In this document: positions 1 to 6,338 of the stretch, in pieces
Position numbering within the stretch: position 1 is the first letter of the stretch
Layout of the letters: each line of letters starts with the position of its first letter
Position numbers and translations under genes: made by a program
Assembly (NCBI GenBank): GCA_900556025.1
Contig: USNG01000053.1
Span: forward strand, 1 to 6,392
Reading direction: 5' to 3'
DNA: 6,392 nucleotides
Source of the DNA: an uncultured Mycoplasmatota bacterium
Lineage (GTDB): Bacteria; Bacillota_I; Bacilli_A; RF39; UBA660
Notes under the pieces: model-generated
What the model saw: only the letters and a program-made list of their open reading frames with translations
Told to the model about the DNA's origin: nothing
The model's database searches: none

Positions 1-2
1 TT

Positions 3-212
3 ATTATTACTAATTATTCTACTGCCAAGAGTCAGTTGAAGGATGGATATGATGGAATTGTTGTTCCTTTAGAGAATAATGAATGTGCTCTAGGTATTTA
101 TAATGCTTTAAATAGCAAAGAGTTATTACATACTATTTCTGAAAATACTTGTAAGTCAGACTACAGTAATTATGATTCTATTAATGATTTAATTAATTTG
201 ATTAATGATTGA
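3..212 (+). CDS. C-terminal end of a glycosyltransferase, probably GT4 family (5' partial)
   Basis: The frame starting at base 3 is open from the window edge to a TGA at 210-212 and encodes 69 residues with no start visible. The stretch SQLKDGYDGIVVPLEN (residues about 10-25 of the fragment) is typical of the region just after the catalytic EX7E motif in GT4 glycosyltransferases. There a glycine-aspartate/glycine pair precedes a short hydrophobic strand and the text 'G-hydrophobic-VP' (as in 'DGxxVP'). The catalytic residues themselves lie upstream, outside the window. The remaining residues are polar and Asn/Ser-rich with a final short helix. The next gene follows after 22 nt, so this is probably the preceding cistron of the same operon, adding another sugar to the repeat unit. 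The donor and acceptor sugars cannot be inferred. The family call rests on this short segment only. Confidence 0.72.
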   Translation: MITNYSTAKSQLKDGYDGIVVPLENNECALGIYNALNSKELLHTISENTCKSDYSNYDSINDLINLIND

Positions 213-221
213 TTTTAATAT

Positions 222-229
222 AAGGAGGG
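222..229 (+). promoter_or_regulatory. Strong ribosome binding site that fixes the GT2 start
   Basis: AAGGAGGG is a near-perfect Shine-Dalgarno sequence whose GGAGG core (224-228) lies 6 nt before the ATG at 235. A longer in-frame reading from an ATG at 205 would place this site inside the coding sequence, overlap the end of the preceding gene and add ten residues before the normal GT2 N-terminus. The site therefore decides in favour of 235. Confidence 0.9.
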
Positions 230-234
230 AAGTT

Positions 235-1239
235 ATGAATAAAATTAGTATTATTATCCCTGTTTATCAAGTAGAAAAGTATATTAAACGATGTTTAGAT
301 TCTATTTTATCTCAAACATACTCTAATCTTGAAATTATTCTTATAGATGATGGTTCTAGAGATATGAGTGGTAAAATTTGTGATGAATATGCAGTCAAAG
401 ATTCCAGAATAAAAGTAATTCATCAAGATAATGCAGGTGTATCTGTTGCTAGAAACAAGGGACTTGATATATGTACAGGTGATTATATTACATTTGTAGA
501 TAGTGATGATTTTTTAGAACCTTTTATGTATGAGAAGATGATGGAAAAAGTCACAGAATATAATTGTGATGTTGTTATGTGTGACTGTGTTAAAGATGAT
601 GGAGTTATGCAAACACCTTATACTCATGATATTAGAGCAGGATTTTATGATTACAATCAATTGAAAGAAGAATACTATCCTCATTTATTAATGATGGAAA
701 ATGTAGAATATCCTGCTACAATATCAAATTGCTTACTTTTATTTAGAAGAAAAGTAGCTTCTAGCGTTAGATATATTGAAGGTGTTAGATATTCTGAAGA
801 TCTTTTGTTTGGAGCTCAGTTGTTATATAATGCGAAATCTTTTTATTATATGAAAGACGAGTTTTATTATCATTATTGGATGAATAATGAATCTGCAAGC
901 CATATATTTAAATTGGATAAGTGGAAAGATTATTGTAAACTTATATATGAAGTATCGTTAGTATTTCATGAAAAAATATTTAAAATTCAATGGTATCATA
1001 TGATATTATTTTTTATTTATAATGCTTATGGAGAAATAATATATACACATGAATTGAATTATAAACAAAAAAAGAAGTATTTGTTAGATATGTCAAATAA
1101 TAGTTATGTGAAAGAGATGTTTAAGAACATCTCAATTCATAAATTAAAGATATCATCAAAACAAAAAATTCTTACCTATCTTTACAAGTATAATTTAGGA
1201 ATAAGATTGTTAATATGGAAGAAAGAAAATGAAAACTAA
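235..1239 (+). CDS. Family 2 glycosyltransferase (GT-A fold)
   Basis: This 334-residue protein probably transfers one sugar from a nucleotide-sugar donor onto a lipid-linked polysaccharide intermediate at the inner face of the membrane. The N-terminal half is a classic GT2 domain: the opening ISIIIPVYQVEKYIKRCLDS (residues 4-23), IDDGS (37-41) for nucleotide binding, NAGVSVARNKGL (66-77), and the metal-binding DSDD (89-92). SEDLLF (187-192) fits the position of the acidic catalytic-base motif of the family. The C-terminal third is rich in Tyr/Phe/Lys, with a hydrophobic patch (about 253-270) that may touch the membrane; no clear transmembrane helix or signal peptide is seen. Length is normal for capsule/EPS enzymes of this type. 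The start at 235 is chosen from the strong Shine-Dalgarno and from the usual start of the domain. The 3' end overlaps the next gene by 11 nt, which suggests translational coupling. Family assignment is firm; the sugar and linkage are unknown. Confidence 0.95.
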   Translation: MNKISIIIPVYQVEKYIKRCLDSILSQTYSNLEIILIDDGSRDMSGKICDEYAVKDSRIKVIHQDNAGVSVARNKGLDICTGDYITFVDSDDFLEPFMYEKMMEKVTEYNCDVVMCDCVKDDGVMQTPYTHDIRAGFYDYNQLKEEYYPHLLMMENVEYPATISNCLLLFRRKVASSVRYIEGVRYSEDLLFGAQLLYNAKSFYYMKDEFYYHYWMNNESASHIFKLDKWKDYCKLIYEVSLVFHEKIFKIQWYHMILFFIYNAYGEIIYTHELNYKQKKKYLLDMSNNSYVKEMFKNISIHKLKISSKQKILTYLYKYNLGIRLLIWKKENEN

Positions 1240-2404
1240 ATTATTATTTATTAATGGACATTTAAATTATGGTGGAGTGGAGAAATCATTAGTTGATATA
1301 TTAAGTAATATCAATTACAATGAGTATTCTGTTGATTTACTTCTCTTAGAGGGAAAAGGAGACTATTCTTCTTTTTTACCAAAAGAAGTTAATGTTATTT
1401 TATACGATTTACATAGTACATATGGCAGTATGTTATCTGTAATGCGTCAATGTTTGAAGAAATTGGATTTTTTTTCAATATGGATCAAAATAGTGTTTTT
1501 ATTAAGTAATAGATTTGACATGAAGATAATGTGTTTATTAAAACCGTACATATTACCTGATAAGAACTATGATGTTGTTATTGGTTTTAGGCCGGGCGTT
1601 TCTACTGATTTTGCAGCATGGCTATTTAAAACTAAAAAAAGAATAACATGGTGGCATAATGGAGAAATTAGATTGACACCTGATCAAATAATGAATTACA
1701 GAAGTGATTGTAATGAGATTAATTCAGTAGTCGTTGTTTCAAATGGATGCAGAGATATGCTTGTTAATGAATTAGATATTCCAAAAGAAAAAATTAAAGT
1801 TATTCCAAATATGATAGATTCCTTTAAAATAATTAATTTATCTCATGAGTATATTCCAAATTATTTAAGTGATAATAAGTTGAATATTATTTCGGTTGGT
1901 AGATTATCGAAAGAAAAGCATTTTGATGATTGTATAGTATCAGCAAAATTACTTAAAGAAAATGGTATAGATTTCAAATGGATTATAGTAGGTGAAGGAA
2001 TTGAAAGAAAAAAATTAGAAAAGTTAATTAAGGAATATCATTTACAGGAATATGTAATATTATTAGGCAAAAAAAATAATCCGTATCCTTATATGTGTTA
2101 TGCAGATATTTATGTTCATTCATCTTATGTTGAATCTCAATGTTTAACTATTTTGGAAAGTATGGCTTTAGGAACTCCTTGTGTAGTAGCAGATTCTCTT
2201 GGTCCACGTGAATATTGTCAAAATAACATTAATTGTATTTATGTTAATCATGAAAAAAATGCCTTATTTGAAGGTATAAAACAAATGTTGAAATTAAAGA
2301 ACACAAAAGAATTGGAAATAATGAAAATAAATGCTAAAAAAACAGCCTTAACTTTTAATATTAAAGAAATAATGCAATTATTTTACAATCTTTTGAACAA
2401 TTAG
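1229..2404 (+). CDS. Family 4 glycosyltransferase (GT-B fold, retaining)
   Basis: This 391-residue protein is a GT4 enzyme that probably adds a sugar to the same lipid-linked repeat unit. The N-terminal acceptor domain opens with LLFINGHLNYGGVEKSL (residues 5-21), whose GGVE(K/R) glycine loop is characteristic. It also contains WWHNGEIR (141-148) and VVVVSNG (167-173). The donor domain begins around IPNMID (192-197), followed by ISVGRLSKEKHFDD (221-234), WIIVGEG (251-257) and LLGKKNNPYPYM (278-289). The catalytic EX7E motif is ESQCLTILE (E302, E310), followed by ALGTPCVVADSLGPREY (313-329). All key positions are present and length is normal, so it looks functional. Residues about 80-94 form a hydrophobic, aromatic stretch that could help membrane association. 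The ATG at 1229 lies inside the end of the GT2 gene, with only a weak GGAAGAAAG (1217-1225) upstream, so coupled translation is likely. Donor and acceptor are not deducible. Confidence 0.95.
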   Translation: MKTKLLFINGHLNYGGVEKSLVDILSNINYNEYSVDLLLLEGKGDYSSFLPKEVNVILYDLHSTYGSMLSVMRQCLKKLDFFSIWIKIVFLLSNRFDMKIMCLLKPYILPDKNYDVVIGFRPGVSTDFAAWLFKTKKRITWWHNGEIRLTPDQIMNYRSDCNEINSVVVVSNGCRDMLVNELDIPKEKIKVIPNMIDSFKIINLSHEYIPNYLSDNKLNIISVGRLSKEKHFDDCIVSAKLLKENGIDFKWIIVGEGIERKKLEKLIKEYHLQEYVILLGKKNNPYPYMCYADIYVHSSYVESQCLTILESMALGTPCVVADSLGPREYCQNNINCIYVNHEKNALFEGIKQMLKLKNTKELEIMKINAKKTALTFNIKEIMQLFYNLLNN

Positions 2405-2409
2405 GAGGT
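2403..2409 (+). promoter_or_regulatory. Ribosome binding site overlapping the stop codon of the GT4 gene
   Basis: AGGAGGT is a consensus Shine-Dalgarno that shares two bases with the TAG stop of the preceding gene (2402-2404). Its GGAGG core ends 7 nt before the ATG at 2416. Ribosomes finishing the upstream gene would cover the site, so translation of the two genes is probably linked. Confidence 0.85.
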
Positions 2410-2415
2410 AAATCT

Positions 2416-3573
2416 ATGAATATAATAATTTATGGAAATGGTACATCAAAAAACCATGGTTGTGAAGCTATAGTAAGAGGTACTGTTAGTGTTCTAGGGG
2501 AAAACAATTATACAATTATGTCTCAAAATATAGAAGATGATTATTTATATCATTTAAATGATATAGCAAATGTGATTAGCGCTAAGACTCCAATCAAAAG
2601 GAATATTTCTTTTCTTTTAGCATATATCAAAATGAAGTTAAAAAAAGAGTATGTTTATTTAGATGGACTTCATTATGATAGTCAAATAAAATCTTGTAAA
2701 GGGAAAGCTGATATTGCATTGTCAGTGGGTGGTGATAATTACTGTTATGGAGGCACGGATATTTATGCATATTTAAATAAAGCATATCATAAACAAGGGA
2801 TCAAAACCGTATTATGGGGATGTTCTATTGAGCCAGACGTTGTCATGCAAAAAAACGTTTCTGTAGATTTATCTAAATATGATCATATAGTTGTTAGAGA
2901 AAGTATCACTTATGAAGCTGTAAAAAAAGTTAATTCTAATGTAAGTCTATTCCCAGATCCTGCTTTTTTTATGTCTTCTGTAAAGCCTGAAATTCCTCAA
3001 ATATTTGAAGAGAATGTTGTAGGGATCAATATAAGCCCTGTAATTATTGACAATGAAAAGAATAGCGGTATCGTTTTGAAAAATTATGTTAAATTAATTG
3101 AATATATATTAAATAACACAAATTATTTAGTTGCTTTAATCCCACATGTTATATTAGATTCTAACAATGATAATAGCGCAATAAAAATGATATATAATTA
3201 TTTTAAAGATAATTGTAGAGTGATTGTATACCCTGATATGAAAGCTACTGAACTAAAATATGTTATATCAAAATGTCGTTTTTTTATTGGTGCAAGAACT
3301 CATTCAACAATAGCTGCATATTCAACATGTGTACCAACTGTAGTTGTAGGGTATTCTGTAAAAGCAAAAGGTATAGCAAAAGATTTATTTGGCACGTGGG
3401 AAAATTATGTGTTACCTGCTCAAGAATTATATAAAGAGAATGCTTTACTCAACTCATTTTTATGGATAGAGAAGAATGAATTTGTTATAAAAGAAGAGCT
3501 TAAAAAGAAAATGGTAATTTACAAACAAGAAAAACACAAAATGAAATCTGTAATTACGGAATTGGTAGGTTAA
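2416..3573 (+). CDS. Polysaccharide pyruvyl transferase family protein
   Basis: This 385-residue protein matches the polysaccharide pyruvyl transferase family (Pfam PF04230; relatives include CsaB, ExoV and WcaK). Characterised members move the enolpyruvyl-derived group of phosphoenolpyruvate onto a sugar as a pyruvate ketal, giving the polymer negative charge. Visible landmarks in order are IIYGNGTSKNHGCEAIVRG (residues 4-22, the glycine-rich N-terminal loop), LSVGGDNYCYGG (102-113), LWGCSIEP (133-140), VVRES (159-163), LFPDPAFF (178-185), and the C-terminal signature IGARTHSTIAA (291-301). The last contains the family's conserved Arg and His (R294, H296) and is followed by PTVVVGYSVKAKGIAKDLFG (307-326). 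The arrangement resembles a GT-B fold, so some members might not use PEP. No signal peptide or membrane helix is visible, so a cytoplasmic site is expected. It sits between a glycosyltransferase and an FrhB-like gene 6 nt downstream, a pairing that suggests a joint modification step. Family is clear; the exact reaction is inferred. Confidence 0.92.
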   Translation: MNIIIYGNGTSKNHGCEAIVRGTVSVLGENNYTIMSQNIEDDYLYHLNDIANVISAKTPIKRNISFLLAYIKMKLKKEYVYLDGLHYDSQIKSCKGKADIALSVGGDNYCYGGTDIYAYLNKAYHKQGIKTVLWGCSIEPDVVMQKNVSVDLSKYDHIVVRESITYEAVKKVNSNVSLFPDPAFFMSSVKPEIPQIFEENVVGINISPVIIDNEKNSGIVLKNYVKLIEYILNNTNYLVALIPHVILDSNNDNSAIKMIYNYFKDNCRVIVYPDMKATELKYVISKCRFFIGARTHSTIAAYSTCVPTVVVGYSVKAKGIAKDLFGTWENYVLPAQELYKENALLNSFLWIEKNEFVIKEELKKKMVIYKQEKHKMKSVITELVG

Positions 3574-3579
3574 TCTATT

Positions 3580-4746
3580 ATGTACATACTAGAAAATATT
3601 GAGGATTGTACAGGTTGTTATGCATGTTTAAATATTTGCCCTAGATCTGCAATTACAATGAATTTTAATGATAATGGTTTTTCTTATCCTGAAATCAATA
3701 AAGAATTATGTATAAATTGTAATCTTTGTAAAAGAACATGTCCAATTATTGATTCTCCAAATAAGAAAAGTTCAAAAAAAGAATATATTGCATTTTCAAA
3801 AAATCAAAAAATGCAATTTAGTAGTTCATCGGGTGGAATATTTCAAACACTAGCCACTTACGTTATTAATAAAAATGGAACTGTATTTGGAGTAGGATTT
3901 GACAAGAATAAAACAGTAAAGCACATAATGGTTAATAATTTAGATGATTTATACAAGATAGTAGGTACAAAATATGTTCAAAGTGAGGTAGGCTTTGTTT
4001 ATAGGGAAGCAGAGAAAAAATTATTAGAAAACAAATTAGTACTTTTTTCTGGTACATCTTGCCAAATTGCAGGTTTAAAGAAATTTTTAAAAAAGGATTA
4101 TGAAAATCTAATAACAGTTGACTTAATATGTCATGGTGTACCATCTCCAATTGTTTTTAAAAAATATTTGAATAAAATGAGTAATAACAATCTTGATAAC
4201 ATAGAAAAAATTAATTTTAGAAAGAAGAATTCTACTAAGAATAAATTAATGTTTACGATAGAATTCAAAAATGGGGAAAAAATTGAGGAAGTTTATAATG
4301 AAAATTTATTTATTAAGGGATTTATAAACAATTTATATCTTAGACCTTCGTGTTTTAATTGTCATTTTAAAGGTGATAAAAGGTGCAGCGATATTACTCT
4401 TGGCGATTTTTGGAGTGCAAAGGACTTTTATCCTGATTTTTTTAATATTAATGGTAATTCTTCTGTGATTATTCATACAGATAGAGGACAAAAAATATTT
4501 GATGAGATACAGGGTATGATTAATTTTAAACAATCTGAAATACAAAAACTTGCTACGTGGAATAAATGTTTTTTTGAGTCAGCAGAACCGGCAAAATCAT
4601 ATGAAGCATTTTTAGGTGAGTACTTAGGCACTGATGATATCGTAGATTTAATTGAGAATTGTTTAAAAAAAGATAATTTGAAGAATGCTAGTCAAAAACA
4701 CATTTTAGATAAACTAGTTTCTAGAATAAAGGAGGTTTTTAAATGA
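3580..4746 (+). CDS. FrhB/FdhB-like iron-sulfur flavoprotein (coenzyme F420 hydrogenase beta-subunit family)
   Basis: This 388-residue protein begins with a two-cluster ferredoxin domain: C10-x2-C13-x2-C16-x3-C20-P and C44-x2-C47-x2-C50-x3-C54-P, enough for two 4Fe-4S clusters. The FrhB/FdhB core follows: SSSSGGIFQTLA (residues 81-92), GTKYVQS (129-135), LFSGTSCQIAGL (155-166), VDLICHGVPSP (180-190), RPSCFNCHFKGDKRCSDITL (255-274) and GDFW (275-278). Cysteines 161, 184, 258, 261 and 269 could include further cluster ligands. Characterised family members (FrhB, the chlorophyll reductases BciB and HCAR) bind FAD and pass electrons between iron-sulfur clusters and a small substrate. This host probably lacks F420, so the name describes ancestry, not function. 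Homologues occur in polysaccharide loci beside pyruvyl transferases and are presumed to reduce or oxidise a precursor; the substrate is unknown. The start at 3580 has only a weak GGTAGGT (3564-3570) and lies 6 nt after the previous stop. The end overlaps the flippase start by 4 nt (ATGA). Confidence 0.93.
   Translation: MYILENIEDCTGCYACLNICPRSAITMNFNDNGFSYPEINKELCINCNLCKRTCPIIDSPNKKSSKKEYIAFSKNQKMQFSSSSGGIFQTLATYVINKNGTVFGVGFDKNKTVKHIMVNNLDDLYKIVGTKYVQSEVGFVYREAEKKLLENKLVLFSGTSCQIAGLKKFLKKDYENLITVDLICHGVPSPIVFKKYLNKMSNNNLDNIEKINFRKKNSTKNKLMFTIEFKNGEKIEEVYNENLFIKGFINNLYLRPSCFNCHFKGDKRCSDITLGDFWSAKDFYPDFFNINGNSSVIIHTDRGQKIFDEIQGMINFKQSEIQKLATWNKCFFESAEPAKSYEAFLGEYLGTDDIVDLIENCLKKDNLKNASQKHILDKLVSRIKEVFK
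4728..4735 (+). promoter_or_regulatory. Strong ribosome binding site for the flippase gene
   Basis: AAAGGAGG lies inside the last codons of the FrhB-like gene, with its GGAGG core (4731-4735) 7 nt before the ATG at 4743. Together with the ATGA stop/start overlap it supports 4743 as the flippase start and allows both independent and coupled initiation. Confidence 0.88.
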
Positions 4747-6257
4747 GCGAAAAAATAAACGAATTGAAAGCTGGTGCATTGTTATCATATGTTAATTTAG
4801 CGCTCAGTAGTTTAATACCGTTTTTTTATACTCCTGTCATGCTTAGAATATTAGGAGAATCTGAGTATGGTTTGTATTCTTTATCTTCTTCTGTTATTAG
4901 TTATTTTTCTCTACTTAGTTTTGGCTTTGGAAGCACAATCGTTAGATATATTACCGTGTATAGAGCATCAAAAGAAAAGGATAAAGAAGAAAGATTATTT
5001 GGTTTCTTTTTAATTCTTTATTCTTTTATTGCATTTATTGTTTTAGTTTGTGGTTATTGTGTTTCTAATAATGTAGATGCTATTTTTAAAAAAGGATTAA
5101 CTATTTCTGAAATTCAAAAAATGAAGATTCTTATTAGAATTATGACATTTAACTCTGCAATTTCTTTTCCAATTAGTGTATATTCATCAATTGTAATGTC
5201 ACATGAGAAATATATCTTTAGAAGATTGATTGATATGATTTCGACAGTGATGGTTCCTTTAGGTAATCTAGTCGCTTTGTATATGGGATTTGCTTCTGTG
5301 GGGATGGCTGTTTCTAGTACTATTATTCAATTTACAATGTTACCAATAAATATCATTTATTGTAAAAATAAACTTAATATTCATCCTAGAATTGGCAAAA
5401 TCCCCTTTAATTTGATTAAAGAAATGATCAGTTTTTCTTTATTTATCTTTTTGGGAACTCTTGTTGATATGTTGTTTTGGTCTACTGACAAAATTATTCT
5501 TGGAATGCTTGCAGGATCAACTGCAGTTGCGATTTATAATATTGGAGGCACTTTTAATACCATGGTAACGAGCTTGTCAACATCAATATCAAGTGTATTG
5601 ACACCCAGAATTACAACAATGGTGGTGGAGGACGCTTCTACAGAGCAATTTACTGACTATTTTATAAAAATTGGTAGACTGCAGTTCATAATAGTTGCTC
5701 TAATTATTTCAGGATTCACTGTATTTGGAAAGCAATTTATAATTTTATGGGCAGGAAAAAAATATCTTAAATCTTATTGGGTTGCTATACTTACTTTATT
5801 TCCTTTATGCGTACCTTTGATACAAAACACTGGATTGAGTATTGTTATAGCAAAAAATAAACACCAATTTAGATCTATAGTCTATACTGTAATTGCAATT
5901 ATAAATGTAATATTTACATACCTTCTTGTTCCCTCTTTAGGTGAAGTGGGTGCAGCTTTATGTTCAGGAGTGTCTTATTTATTAGGGCAAGGGGTTATCA
6001 TGAACATATATTATTATAAAGTCATCGGAATTAATATACCGTTATTCTGGAAAAATATTATTAGAATGTCTATTATTCCGATTATTATGATTTTAATAAG
6101 TCTGATATTATTATCGTATTTTACTTTAATAAAATGGAGTTATTTTTTCTTAGCAATTTGCATATATAGTATTATTTATATCATATTAATGTATAAGTAT
6201 TCTCTAAATGATTTTGAAAAGAGTCAAATTAAAACTGCGATATGTAGATTAAAGTAA
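4743..6257 (+). CDS. Polysaccharide repeat-unit flippase (Wzx-like, MOP superfamily)
   Basis: This 504-residue protein is almost entirely hydrophobic helices joined by short polar loops. I count about 14 transmembrane segments, near residues 13-33, 43-65, 87-106, 129-152, 165-182, 186-206, 230-250, 262-285, 312-330, 345-362, 378-396, 402-424, 440-460 and 464-484. That is the usual number and length for Wzx/RfbX-type transporters of the multidrug/oligosaccharidyl-lipid/polysaccharide (MOP) superfamily. The N-terminal region has the familiar pattern 'P-x-x-x-R-x-L-G-x-x-E-Y-G-L-Y' (residues 31-45), and WSTDKIILGMLAG (246-258) carries the Asp-Lys/Arg pair commonly seen in helix 7. It probably flips the undecaprenyl-linked repeat unit made by the upstream enzymes to the outer face of the membrane. 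Start choice rests on the strong Shine-Dalgarno and the 4-nt overlap with the preceding gene. It could instead serve a teichoic acid or other glycolipid, but the neighbourhood favours capsule/EPS. I use no symbol because Wzx proteins are too divergent to name by eye. Confidence 0.94.
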   Translation: MSEKINELKAGALLSYVNLALSSLIPFFYTPVMLRILGESEYGLYSLSSSVISYFSLLSFGFGSTIVRYITVYRASKEKDKEERLFGFFLILYSFIAFIVLVCGYCVSNNVDAIFKKGLTISEIQKMKILIRIMTFNSAISFPISVYSSIVMSHEKYIFRRLIDMISTVMVPLGNLVALYMGFASVGMAVSSTIIQFTMLPINIIYCKNKLNIHPRIGKIPFNLIKEMISFSLFIFLGTLVDMLFWSTDKIILGMLAGSTAVAIYNIGGTFNTMVTSLSTSISSVLTPRITTMVVEDASTEQFTDYFIKIGRLQFIIVALIISGFTVFGKQFIILWAGKKYLKSYWVAILTLFPLCVPLIQNTGLSIVIAKNKHQFRSIVYTVIAIINVIFTYLLVPSLGEVGAALCSGVSYLLGQGVIMNIYYYKVIGINIPLFWKNIIRMSIIPIIMILISLILLSYFTLIKWSYFFLAICIYSIIYIILMYKYSLNDFEKSQIKTAICRLK

Positions 6258-6338
6258 ATTATTTTTTAAGCAATATGAACGTTAGCTAAGCTGAAAGGAG
6301 AGGTATTATAATATTTATTACAATACCAGTAAAATATA
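6258..6338. other. 81-bp intergenic gap with an orphan Shine-Dalgarno
   Basis: This is the only real gap in the window. A good Shine-Dalgarno, AAAGGAGAGG (6294-6303), is followed at normal distance by no ATG, GTG or TTG. The frame after it has only ATT/ATA codons and stops at 6344-6346. A TATAAT hexamer (6307-6312) resembles a -10 box, but no convincing -35 lies 16-19 bp upstream and such hexamers are common in this AT-rich DNA. A short palindrome TTAGCTAA (6282-6289) is too small for a terminator and has no T-run after it. No terminator is visible, so readthrough into the next gene is likely. Confidence 0.55.
6294..6303 (+). promoter_or_regulatory. Shine-Dalgarno-like site with no start codon in range
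   Basis: AAAGGAGAGG closely matches the ribosome binding sites used by the upstream genes, yet the next ATG in any frame (6339) is 35 nt beyond it. It may serve a rare ATT or ATA start, be the remnant of a lost gene start, or be chance. Confidence 0.35.

Noticed and set aside
3932..4150. 72-codon open frame on the minus strand inside the FrhB-like gene
   Set aside because: It is wholly antisense to a gene with clear conserved motifs, has no recognisable domain, and is expected by chance in AT-rich coding DNA.
4333..4545. 70-codon open frame on the minus strand inside the FrhB-like gene
   Set aside because: It is antisense to the conserved cysteine/GDFW region of a firm gene, and its Ile/Lys-rich translation resembles no family.
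6266..6295. Possible terminator after the flippase gene (TTAAGC with GCTGAA, and the palindrome TTAGCTAA)
   Set aside because: The pairing is short and imperfect, the stem is AT-rich and no run of T follows, so it does not meet the criteria for an intrinsic terminator.
6307..6312. TATAAT as a -10 promoter element before the last partial gene
   Set aside because: No convincing -35 sequence lies 16-19 bp upstream, and the same hexamer occurs by chance elsewhere inside genes in this AT-rich window (for example near 822-830).
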